In this document: one piece after another, positions 36,114 through 44,235 of the stretch
How the letters are laid out: every line of letters begins with the position of its first letter
Position numbering within the stretch: the stretch's first letter is position 1
DNA from: Gammaproteobacteria bacterium
GTDB taxonomy: Bacteria; Pseudomonadota; Gammaproteobacteria; Pseudomonadales; Pseudohongiellaceae
Length of the DNA stretch: 64,000 bases
Assembly: GCA_021773355.1 (NCBI GenBank)
Contig: JAJFKE010000050.1
Location: 248,001 to 312,000, forward strand
Direction of reading: 5' to 3'
Position numbers and translations under genes: made by a program
The notes under the pieces: generated by a model
Databases searched by the model: none
Told to the model about the DNA's origin: nothing
Seen by the model: the letters and a program-made list of their open reading frames with translations, nothing else

Positions 36114-39100
36114 TTAAGTAAAATCTCGTGACGATAAATCCATCGCTCCCAACCAATGGCTGAGGTTCACTAGATGCCTGGCAACAAGATGAATAACCCC
36201 ATCGCTTTTCTGAACGTGGCCTACCACACCAATGAGCATTGCCTGTCTTACAATCGGACGCTGTTTCTCTCCTAGACTTGGCCAGACAACTACATTAACA
36301 AAACCACTTTCATCTTCTAAAGTGATGAATGTAACTCCTGCTGCAGTTTGTGGCCGCTGCCGACTGGTAACAATGCCTACTGCTTTAATAGCACTTTTAT
36401 CTTTTGTATCAGGAAGATACTTAGCCGCTGTTACGCAGTACAAATCAAGATGAGGCCGCAATAGAGCGATGGGATGCCTGCGTAATGTGAGACCTGTACT
36501 AGAGTAATCCGCCATTATATTGTTAGCCTCGCTCGGCACTGGCAACAAAACATCGATACCGAAGTCACAATCCTGCACATCAAGCTCCTGCCCAGCAGAA
36601 AATGCCAGGGCCTTATCGGCTCCAGCCACAGTCCAGAAAGCCCTATGCCTATCTCCACTAAGCTTCTTTAATGCATCAGCTGCCGCCAGGCTTTCGATAT
36701 CTTTCTTGTTTAGTACAGCTCTGCTAAGCAAATCTTGTACACTTTCAAAGTGTTTCAAACCTCGTGCCACACAAATCGCTTCCGCCCCCATAACAGACAA
36801 ACTTTTTATCAATCTGAAACCCAAACGTAGAGAAGGCTTTCCACTCTTTCCATTGTCAAATTCAAGTGTCGAGTCGTAACAGCTTTCATTCACATCAACC
36901 GGCAAAATCACAGCACCATGACGCTTGGCATCCTGCACCAACTGCGCGGGAGGATAAAACCCCATCGGCTGACTATTAAGCAAGGCACAGCAAAACGCCG
37001 CCGGATGATAATGTTTCAACCAGCAAGACACATAGGCCAGTAAAGCAAAGCTGGCAGAGTGGGATTCTGGAAAGCCGTACTCTCCAAAGCCTTTAATCTG
37101 ATTGTAAATACGTATGGCAAAATCTTCAGAGTAGCCACGAACCGTCATTCCTGAAACCAGTCTTTCCTTAAAAGGTTCTAGGCCCCCCTTTTTCTTCCAG
37201 GCTGCCATGGCACGCCGTAATTGATCAGCCTCCCCGGCCGTGAACCCTGCGGCAACCATGGCTAGTTTCATGACTTGCTCTTGAAAGATAGGAACGCCCA
37301 GAGTGCGTTCTAAGGTTTCTCTTATAGCTTCGCTTTCATAGTTTACCTTTAACGGGTTCTTACGACGTTCAAGATAAGGATGTACCATATCTCCCTGGAT
37401 GGGACCCGGCCTAACAATAGCTATCTGAATTACAAGATCATAGTAGTTACGAGGCTTTAGTCTAGGTAGCATACTCATCTGAGCACGGGACTCTATCTGA
37501 AAAACCCCAACAGTATCGGCCTCACAAATCATGTCGTAGACTTTGCTGTCTTCCCCCTGAGAAATCTTGTCCATGGCTATTTGCTCACTGCTATAGCTAT
37601 TAACCAGATCAATCGCTTTATGAATCGCACTCAGCATTCCTAGTGCTAACACATCGACTTTTAGCAAGCCCAAGGATTCTAGATCGTCTTTATCCCATTG
37701 GATAATTGTCCTATCAGGCATAGCAGCATTTTCTATAGGAACCAAATGGGACAGAGGCCCTTTGCTAATAACAAAACCACCGACGTGTTGGGAGAGATGA
37801 CGAGGAAAGCCAATTAACGACTGAGCTAGATGAACTAAGGTTTGAATTTTTGGATCGGAATGATCAACACCCGAATCGGATAATTGTTCATGTAGATTTT
37901 CGCCCCACCAAAAAATAGACTTGGCAAGGTGAGCGATAAGCTCTGTGCCAAGACCTAGAGCTTTTCCGACATCGCGAACAGCGCTACGGGACCGGTAAGT
38001 GATAACAGTAGCAGCAATGGCGGTACGAGAATGACCATATTTTTGATAAATGTGTTGTATGACTTCTTCACGGCGACTATTTTCAAAATCCACATCTATG
38101 TCAGGTGGTTCATAGCGCTCGGGTGAAAGAAATCTCTCAAAAAGTAGTTGAGTCTTGTCAGGGCTTACCTCCGTTATACCTAAGCAATAACACACTGCTG
38201 AATTAGCAGCAGAGCCTCTGCCTTGGCAGTAAATATTTTCACTCTTAGCAAAACAAACGATTTCGTGAACTGTCAGGAAAAAATGCTCATAAGATAGCTT
38301 TTTTATTAGCTCCATCTCGTGTTTGATTATTTCTCTATTTTTTTTTGAAATTCCTAGGGGCCAGCGTTTTTTTATTCCTTCTTCTGTGAGATCCCATAGC
38401 CATGAGTGGGCTGTATGACCGTGCGGAACAAGTTCAGAAGGATATTCATAACGAAGCTCATCCAAAGAGAAGTCACAACTGTTTGCAATCGCTAAGGTCT
38501 CTTCGAGTAATTGACTCGGATATAATTTTTCTAGCTGCTCAATAGAGCGTAGATGTCTTTGCGAATTAGGCTCCGCATCAAAACCGAGTTCTGTCAAAGG
38601 TTTAACTAGTCGTATTGCAGTTAATGTGTCCTGCACAATACGTCGCTCAGCTTCGTGCATATAAACCCCGCCGGCAGCGCAGACAGGAATATCAAATTTT
38701 TCCCCTAGCTTTAGCAAGCGTCTTAGCTTTAAACGATCGTCTCCTCTTAATAGCAGTTCAGCGGCAATCCATAATTTTCTGGAAAGCAAGCCACTTAGGT
38801 ATACAGCTTGCGATTCGACATGCTCCGCGGCCTGCCGCAAATCAGGCACCCACAGAAGCAAGCAATCGCTTGGGAAATTGTCTGCAAGCATGCGCTTATC
38901 AATTTTGTACTCTCCTTTCTTCGCCTCCCTTCGAGCGCAAGTAATGAGATAACTAAGCTCGCCATAGCCTTTGCGGTTACATGCTAGTAGAACTATTCTC
39001 AAACCGCTGTCTACATTAGCTGCCTTACTTTCTTCAGCATCATTAACACCCTGCTCCTGCAAGATGAACTCACTACCAATAATTAATTTAATATTCCGTC

Positions 39101-39389
39101 GCTTGGCAGCCATATGAGCTCGAACTACTCCAGATAAGGAGCATTCGTCGGTAATGGCAATGGCGCTATATCCCAATAGTTTCGCTGTTTCTACCAACTC
39201 CTCAGGGAATGACGCGCCACGCAAAAAAGTGAAGTTTGAAATGCAATGCAATTCAGCATAATTAGGCAAAGGCTTTGACTGGCTTGCGGTTTTCTCTACA
39301 GCTGTGTCGTAGCTAGCGCCATGGTTATGCGCGGTCCTTGTTTTAAGCTGGGGAACAAGTTCGGATGTTATTGAATACTTTGGGGTCAT
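36114..39389 (-). CDS. dnaE2: Error-prone DNA polymerase DnaE2 (ImuC)
   Basis: This 1091-residue C-family polymerase makes the actual lesion-bypass synthesis in the ImuABC mutasome. It has an N-terminal PHP domain (YAELHCISNFTFLRGASFPEEL), the polymerase palm with catalytic aspartates in PPDIDVDFENSRREE, fingers (VYDMICEADTVGVFQIESRAQM and LRRAMAAWKKKGGLEPF), and a C-terminal OB-fold (IKAVGIVTSRQRPQTAAGVTFITLEDE). Family members usually follow imuB in one operon. Here the gene is convergent with imuB, 37 bases apart at the stops, and has its own perfect LexA box. Confidence 0.95.
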   Translation of the reverse strand: MTPKYSITSELVPQLKTRTAHNHGASYDTAVEKTASQSKPLPNYAELHCISNFTFLRGASFPEELVETAKLLGYSAIAITDECSLSGVVRAHMAAKRRNIKLIIGSEFILQEQGVNDAEESKAANVDSGLRIVLLACNRKGYGELSYLITCARREAKKGEYKIDKRMLADNFPSDCLLLWVPDLRQAAEHVESQAVYLSGLLSRKLWIAAELLLRGDDRLKLRRLLKLGEKFDIPVCAAGGVYMHEAERRIVQDTLTAIRLVKPLTELGFDAEPNSQRHLRSIEQLEKLYPSQLLEETLAIANSCDFSLDELRYEYPSELVPHGHTAHSWLWDLTEEGIKKRWPLGISKKNREIIKHEMELIKKLSYEHFFLTVHEIVCFAKSENIYCQGRGSAANSAVCYCLGITEVSPDKTQLLFERFLSPERYEPPDIDVDFENSRREEVIQHIYQKYGHSRTAIAATVITYRSRSAVRDVGKALGLGTELIAHLAKSIFWWGENLHEQLSDSGVDHSDPKIQTLVHLAQSLIGFPRHLSQHVGGFVISKGPLSHLVPIENAAMPDRTIIQWDKDDLESLGLLKVDVLALGMLSAIHKAIDLVNSYSSEQIAMDKISQGEDSKVYDMICEADTVGVFQIESRAQMSMLPRLKPRNYYDLVIQIAIVRPGPIQGDMVHPYLERRKNPLKVNYESEAIRETLERTLGVPIFQEQVMKLAMVAAGFTAGEADQLRRAMAAWKKKGGLEPFKERLVSGMTVRGYSEDFAIRIYNQIKGFGEYGFPESHSASFALLAYVSCWLKHYHPAAFCCALLNSQPMGFYPPAQLVQDAKRHGAVILPVDVNESCYDSTLEFDNGKSGKPSLRLGFRLIKSLSVMGAEAICVARGLKHFESVQDLLSRAVLNKKDIESLAAADALKKLSGDRHRAFWTVAGADKALAFSAGQELDVQDCDFGIDVLLPVPSEANNIMADYSSTGLTLRRHPIALLRPHLDLYCVTAAKYLPDTKDKSAIKAVGIVTSRQRPQTAAGVTFITLEDESGFVNVVVWPSLGEKQRPIVRQAMLIGVVGHVQKSDGVIHLVARHLVNLSHWLGAMDLSSRDFT

Positions 39390-39409
39390 GATGCGATGAA
39401 ATATTTATA

Positions 39410-39425
39410 CTGTATGTATATACAG
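39410..39425 (-). promoter_or_regulatory. LexA box upstream of dnaE2
   Basis: CTGT-ATGTATAT-ACAG is a perfect match to the gammaproteobacterial LexA consensus, inside the 20-base palindrome-like TACTGTATGTATATACAGTA. It lies 21 bases before the dnaE2 start. Confidence 0.9.
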
Positions 39426-39610
39426 TATTTTGAGATAGACTAAAAGTCAACTCATTAAGCAAGTGATTACTTTCAACACATCATTAGGAGAGCTCGCAGA
39501 AAATATTCGCAAGAGGTGGAAGATTTGCAACGAGAACAAAGCGGGGAAAAATCCTTATGTGTCACTGTGCCAAGCAGGAGCCGCCCAATTATTTTGCCGA
39601 TTCCCGAAAT

Positions 39611-39636
39611 AAAAAACGGCCCAAGCAGGACCGTTT
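39611..39636 (-). terminator. Intrinsic terminator after the gene at 39656
   Basis: On the minus strand AACGGTCC pairs with GGGCCGTT around a short loop and is followed by six T. It lies about 20 bases after the stop at 39656. Confidence 0.78.
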
Positions 39637-39655
39637 AATAATGAGGTAGAAAAAG

Positions 39656-40660
39656 TTAATGAGCGCCGGATTCTTCTGCCATTTTTTCTGCTATACGCTC
39701 GCCACGCAAAATATTCTGCATACCGTAATTGCCTTCATGACAGGCATATTCATAGAGCTGACCACCGACTTTTGTCATCGGCACAATAGCGGTTATCTTA
39801 TCGGTAAAAGTAGACGGGTCTTCCAGGGTCCATTCATAATTTACAGTATAAGGATTTATCCGATAGAATTTTTCAGTAAGCAGCTTATCCCCAGAATCAC
39901 CGAAGACACTGTAGCTTTGCGTTAGACCATTAAAGTTACGCGTTTCTACTACCAGCGTATCACCGTCGTAATAGCCTCTTGAATCTCCGGTCCATAATCC
40001 AATATTCTCATCCAGAGGAGGGCGATCTCCAATTTGCACCACACGAGCATCGTGAATCATCTCGGTAAGTATCACAGCCGTGTTTTTGTTCTGAAAAATC
40101 TGCACATTGTTATTGTAGAGGCTGGGAACAAAAGGCGGGCCTGAATTAAATCCCACTATACAACGCTCAGACAGGCCCCGGTCTTCCGGACCATCTTTTG
40201 CTATGCCTCCCACCACAAATCGTACTGGACGATCACCGGGAACGTCAGGTCCGAGGCCACCAAATGCGATATCTACACCCTCGACTCTGGCAGGAAGCCG
40301 ACCATTAGTCGGATAAACAATGTGAGAGGTTCGAATCTGATCAGTTATGCCAGCACTCTCCACCCAAAAATCATTGTAACCGCCGGGACCGCCCTCGGAC
40401 TGGGGTACCGCTTGGTCGGATGCGGCATCTCGAGCCGCCAGGCGAGCACGTAATTCTTCGACTTCTTCAACAGTCATGAATTCCCTGTCACCGAAGCGCT
40501 CCGGTCGTTCCATGGGCACATTGGAAGAGAAGTTCCATACACCCTGAAGATCGGGTTGACCCCATTCAGTTCTGGGTGGCGTGAACTCATCGGCAGCGAG
40601 ACTGGCGAGACAAAAGCTCGATGTAACGGCTAAAAGGCCAAAGTTAAATACTTTTTTCAT
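39656..40660 (-). CDS. Secreted protein of unknown function
   Basis: This exported protein of 334 residues has a signal peptide (cleavage near ASLAADE) and no membrane anchor. The mature N-terminus WGQPDLQGVWNFSSNVPMERPE is a motif I associate with uncharacterised secreted proteins found in marine proteobacteria and acidobacteria. It also contains RCIVGFNSGPPFVPSLYNNN and GYYDGDTLVVETRNFNG. No catalytic motif is recognised. It is downstream of an NHL-repeat protein on the same strand with a 107-base gap, and the two may act together. Confidence 0.78.
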   Translation of the reverse strand: MKKVFNFGLLAVTSSFCLASLAADEFTPPRTEWGQPDLQGVWNFSSNVPMERPERFGDREFMTVEEVEELRARLAARDAASDQAVPQSEGGPGGYNDFWVESAGITDQIRTSHIVYPTNGRLPARVEGVDIAFGGLGPDVPGDRPVRFVVGGIAKDGPEDRGLSERCIVGFNSGPPFVPSLYNNNVQIFQNKNTAVILTEMIHDARVVQIGDRPPLDENIGLWTGDSRGYYDGDTLVVETRNFNGLTQSYSVFGDSGDKLLTEKFYRINPYTVNYEWTLEDPSTFTDKITAIVPMTKVGGQLYEYACHEGNYGMQNILRGERIAEKMAEESGAH

Positions 40661-40767
40661 GACTACTCCTTGGAGAATCAGTATTACTAGAATTATGGTT
40701 TCTTCTGGAAATCAAGGTAATTGCTTTACCTCAGGGAATCAAGCAACTGCTGTGCTATTCAGCTCGG

Positions 40768-41973
40768 CTAATTACCATTCAGGCGAATAAATTTTTGCAC
40801 CCTATGCCCTGTTTGTACCTCACCGGTATACAGGTTGCCGTTAGAATCGAATGCCATATAGTGCAACCAATCGAACTGCCCGGCCTGCCTACCGCCTGTT
40901 CCCCAGGAATACACAGGCTCCAGAGTGGCTCTGTCGAGGGTCCATACCTTATTATTTGTACCATCTGGTACATAGAGAAATCTCTGCTGGGTGTCCAGGG
41001 GATCAAATTCTGCACCCCAGGTAGAACCCGGACCGTAGGTCTGCGGTGCCAACACACTTTCGAATAAATAGGTGCCATCCGCCTCAAATACTTGAAATCT
41101 ATTGCTGGGTCTATCGCTTACATAAACTTTTCCATCGTTTGCAATTGCCAATCCATGTACCGGGGTCCTCCAGGTTCTGCTGGGCGGCGCACCGGCAACG
41201 TAGGGGCCCGGGTCTTCATCTATCGGTGCTTCGCCGTAGGCACCCCAATGTCGCAAGTACTCACCGCTATCGGCATCGAATACAACCAGGCGTCGATTAC
41301 CGTAACCATCTGCAACATATAGCTCGTTGGTATCAGGATCCACTTCCATGGTGGCTGTGCGATTAACTGAATCGGTGTCATTGCTGCCACCACTTACGCC
41401 CACATCACCAATCTTCAGAACCAGGTCTCCTTCTTTAGTGAACTTCATCATGTGATGGTCATCACTGCCATTACCGGCTACCCAAATGAAGCCGTTTGGG
41501 TCAGCATGAATACCGTGTTCGCTATTAAACCACTGGTACTCACCAGTGGGATGGTCTCCCCCCCAGGCATGAATAACGTTTCCCTCGGGGTCAAAAGCCA
41601 ATACCGGCGGCGCAGTAGTACAACAGATTGATTGTAATGGGTCATGACCCCAACTTTGATCGCGAGTCGTTTGACTCGGGGTCGAACCGGCGTTTGTGTT
41701 TTGCACAGTCCAGGGTCGATGAATAATCCACAGATTGTCATCGGCATCAACACTGGTGCCGGCTACTTGACCAATTATCCAATTATTAGGCAGTGGCTTG
41801 GGCCAAAACGGATCTACCGCAAACTGCGCCACTCCTTCAGGTACCTGAGGACCGGACGCATCAGGGGGCATATTGGGATAGCTCTGGGCGCTACCGAATT
41901 GAGGCAGCATTAGTACGAGACTTAAGCCACCGCAGGCGAGTAATTTTTTGCTGTTAGATTCGAACTTGCCCAT
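40768..41973 (-). CDS. Secreted NHL-repeat beta-propeller protein
   Basis: This 401-residue exported protein begins with a signal peptide (near FGSAQS). It contains repeated NHL-type blades such as DPNGFIWVAGNG, DPDTNELYVADGYGNRRLVVFD, ANDGKVYVSDRPSNRFQVFEADG and DSNGNLYTGEV, which build a six-bladed propeller. A CCTTAPPVLAFDPEGN segment brings a Cys-Cys pair. Similar proteins are often annotated as peptidyl-alpha-hydroxyglycine lyase-like, but no catalytic assignment can be made here. Confidence 0.83.
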   Translation of the reverse strand: MGKFESNSKKLLACGGLSLVLMLPQFGSAQSYPNMPPDASGPQVPEGVAQFAVDPFWPKPLPNNWIIGQVAGTSVDADDNLWIIHRPWTVQNTNAGSTPSQTTRDQSWGHDPLQSICCTTAPPVLAFDPEGNVIHAWGGDHPTGEYQWFNSEHGIHADPNGFIWVAGNGSDDHHMMKFTKEGDLVLKIGDVGVSGGSNDTDSVNRTATMEVDPDTNELYVADGYGNRRLVVFDADSGEYLRHWGAYGEAPIDEDPGPYVAGAPPSRTWRTPVHGLAIANDGKVYVSDRPSNRFQVFEADGTYLFESVLAPQTYGPGSTWGAEFDPLDTQQRFLYVPDGTNNKVWTLDRATLEPVYSWGTGGRQAGQFDWLHYMAFDSNGNLYTGEVQTGHRVQKFIRLNGN

Positions 41974-42140
41974 GACGAGTTATACCTTTGCAGACTGGGA
42001 ATAAATCAATTCAGGCAGAGTACTCCTTTGCCTTTACTCAGGCAAACCGCAGCAGTTTTAAGACGATGCCTGCATCTAACGATCTGTTGTAACTGTCTAC
42101 AATATCTGAAACAGCTATCAGCCTTGCAGCTAAACTCCAC

Positions 42141-42166
42141 AAAAAAGGCTCCCGCAGGAGCCTTCT
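42141..42166 (-). terminator. Intrinsic terminator after the TorF-like gene
   Basis: On the minus strand GGCTCC-TGCG-GGAGCC is followed by six T. It lies about 28 bases after the stop at 42194. Confidence 0.85.
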
Positions 42167-42193
42167 TCAGAATACATACTTGCTATTGTTCGA

Positions 42194-42841
42194 TTAGAAA
42201 CTCTTACTTATTGAAAATACCAAGGCTTCACTTTCCTCGGGTGAGCCTGATGAACTAAGTTGATCAGAGAGTTCGTCACTGCTGAAAATCGCCGCTATAC
42301 CAAAGTCGATTTCGGAGATGGTAGTGCCCCAGCCCAGCTCAAGATATTCACCATCGAATTCATCGCCAAAAGTACCGAAGGTACCGTATAGGCCATTTTC
42401 GCCGGCAATAGTCAGTGCAAGAAAATCATAATCCGCCTCCGTACCAAAGCCCTGCCATTCGCCTACGGAGTATTCGAGGCTAAACATTCCATAGCCAGCA
42501 TTCAGATTGATTTCCTCGTAAGTATCATCGAATTCACCCGTGTAGTAGTAACCGGTAAAGCCAGCACTAAGAGTGAAACCAGATTCGGTTTCTATGCCAT
42601 AGCCAAAATAGCCATCCACTTCCAAGCCATCGCCTACGTCAGCTGTCCATGCACCGGCGTAGAATCCGCCTTCTTCATAATCAATACCAGCACTGCCGGA
42701 CGAGTTCTTTTGCAGAATACCGCGGTAGTAGTATTCAGATGTCCAACCTATGTTGTACGAAACTTCGGCTGACGCAGAAGCGGCAAATAGGGCGCTTGAG
42801 GCCAGTGTCATCGCAGCAACAATGTGGGTTAATTTCTTCAT
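42194..42841 (-). CDS. TorF-family putative porin (TIGR02001 type)
   Basis: This small outer-membrane beta-barrel of 215 residues has a signal peptide (cleavage near ASASAEV) and the family opening VSYNIGWTSEYYYRGI. It has regular Gly- and Tyr-rich strands and a terminal Phe (SISKSF). GGAGGAA precedes the ATG at 42841; a longer frame opens four codons earlier. A strong terminator follows. Substrate is unknown. It is a single-gene unit. Confidence 0.88.
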   Translation of the reverse strand: MKKLTHIVAAMTLASSALFAASASAEVSYNIGWTSEYYYRGILQKNSSGSAGIDYEEGGFYAGAWTADVGDGLEVDGYFGYGIETESGFTLSAGFTGYYYTGEFDDTYEEINLNAGYGMFSLEYSVGEWQGFGTEADYDFLALTIAGENGLYGTFGTFGDEFDGEYLELGWGTTISEIDFGIAAIFSSDELSDQLSSSGSPEESEALVFSISKSF

Positions 42842-43227
42842 GTCTTCCTCCAAAAATAGAATTTGATAGTTTTATCAACTGGGGTTTAAAGTTTTTATTT
42901 ACGTCCTGGCTATGAAATAGCAAGGATTGAGCCAATATTGGAAACTACAGGTATTTAGTGGCATACAGGGCTACATCGCCACTGCGGGAAGGAACAGGCG
43001 CCACAATATGGTGCGTTTTTGGGAAAGGCTTTTTGTTGCGCACCATAAAGCGGCACAGCGAATCAGCCTTGGGAATTCCGCAGAAACAACGTCAGCCTGC
43101 GCAACACAGCTGTGCGAAGTCCCGTCCAGGATGGACGCTTTGAGGAAGTGTCTGTCTAACTTTGCGGCGCGGAAAACTGCTACCGATCAATTCTAAGTTG
43201 GCAAGTGACGATGCTGAAGAAGAAGCT
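42842..43227. other. Gap without a convincing gene, with inverted GCACCATA repeats
   Basis: No frame here has a recognisable domain. The region holds TATGGTGCG (43007–43015) and its complement CGCACCATA (43039–43047), 23 bases apart. This resembles paired NtrC-type half-sites (TGCACCA/TGGTGCA), but no sigma-54 promoter with correct spacing and no nitrogen gene follow. It may be a remnant regulatory region. Confidence 0.35.
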
Positions 43228-43485
43228 CTAGTTCAATTCGGCGTGGGGGTCCCTAGTTAGCGGTTTGGACTTGGATGTGCAGCTGAGCTTGGCACGATTA
43301 ATCACCATGCGCTCATGTAATTTGCTCACTATGTGACTACCGCTGCTTTCAAACAGAAACGGCAGAAAGGCATGGACAAGACAGCAAGCGGCCCCCACAA
43401 ACATGTCCACAGTGAAACTGAGTGCATGTCGCATATGCTGAAAATAACTCTCATTGACACTCTGTAGGTGTGTATTCCTGTTCAC
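43228..43485 (-). CDS. DUF6356-family small membrane protein
   Basis: This 85-residue protein carries the motif SYFQHMRHALSFTVDMFVGAACCLVHAFLPFLFE, broken here by length only, and SSGSHIVSKLHERMV. These match the DUF6356 family of short proteins with one or two membrane helices and unknown function. The start at 43485 is a GTG with only a weak ribosome-binding site; a later ATG at 43434 would cut into the conserved part. It is divergent from an Lrp-type regulator. Confidence 0.72.
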   Translation of the reverse strand: MNRNTHLQSVNESYFQHMRHALSFTVDMFVGAACCLVHAFLPFLFESSGSHIVSKLHERMVINRAKLSCTSKSKPLTRDPHAELN

Positions 43486-43625
43486 TGCTGCATATCCCCG
43501 TCACTGACTTAGTCCAAAGCTAAATATAGCAAAGCTAGTGTAAATTTAGATTGCAAAATTACTGTATATATCGCGATAATTGGAATTATTTCCTATTTAA
43601 TTCGATTTACTGAGATATTTTTACC

Positions 43626-44090
43626 ATGAATAGAATAGATCGCAATATACTCAAACTACTGCAGGAGGATTCGACTCTCTCCACTGCTGATATTGCGAAT
43701 CAAGTAGGACTATCAACTACTCCCTGCTGGCGAAGAATCCAGCGATTGGAAGAATCCGGGGTTATTCGCAAGAAAGTAGCCCTATTATCCAGAGACAAAT
43801 TGAACCTGGGTGTGAATGTCTTTGTTGCGGTAAAGACTAATCAGCACAATTGGGAATGGTTGGAAAAATTCTCCGAGGCAGTAACTCAATTTCCGGAGGT
43901 GGTTGAATTCTATCGCATGGCGGGAGAATCCGACTATTTGCTGCGTGTGGTGGTTCCAGACATCCCGGCTTTCGACTCCTTCTATAAAAAGTTAGTACAA
44001 ACAACAGACCTCTCAGATGTGTCCTCAAGCTTCGCCATGGAGCAAATTAAGTACACAACCTCTCTGCCACTGGAATACGCTGTGGACTAA
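43626..44090 (+). CDS. Lrp/AsnC-family transcriptional regulator
   Basis: This 154-residue regulator has an N-terminal helix-turn-helix (IDRNILKLLQEDSTLSTADIANQVGLSTTPCWRRIQRLEESGVI). A C-terminal RAM domain follows (VVEFYRMAGESDYLLRVVVPDIPAFDSFYKKL), which binds amino acids and drives octamer formation in relatives. No metabolic gene is adjacent, so the target is unknown. A TATCGCGATA palindrome lies about 48 bases upstream (43569–43578) and could be a self-operator. Confidence 0.9.
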   Translation: MNRIDRNILKLLQEDSTLSTADIANQVGLSTTPCWRRIQRLEESGVIRKKVALLSRDKLNLGVNVFVAVKTNQHNWEWLEKFSEAVTQFPEVVEFYRMAGESDYLLRVVVPDIPAFDSFYKKLVQTTDLSDVSSSFAMEQIKYTTSLPLEYAVD

Positions 44091-44235
44091 GTCTGAATAG
44101 TTAATTTTGTTGGCCATACAGCAATCCATCGCATCAAAAAACCATTCCGTATGATTCCCCCACATCTTGTGTAAACCAATGTCCCGACTCTGCGTTTGAA
44201 GTAGTTGAAGAGCTTTAATATTTGAAGGAATCAAT

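Noticed and set aside
39446-39612. Small frame with possible GTG start between dnaE2 and its neighbour
   Set aside because: It has no ribosome-binding site and no recognisable sequence, and it ends inside the downstream terminator region.
42927-43196. 89-codon frame between the TorF-like and DUF6356 genes
   Set aside because: It has no ribosome-binding site, an unusual composition and no domain, and it overlaps an inverted repeat.
43561-43578. LexA-like sequence before the Lrp gene
   Set aside because: CTGTATATATCGCGAT has only the left half; the ACAG half is missing.
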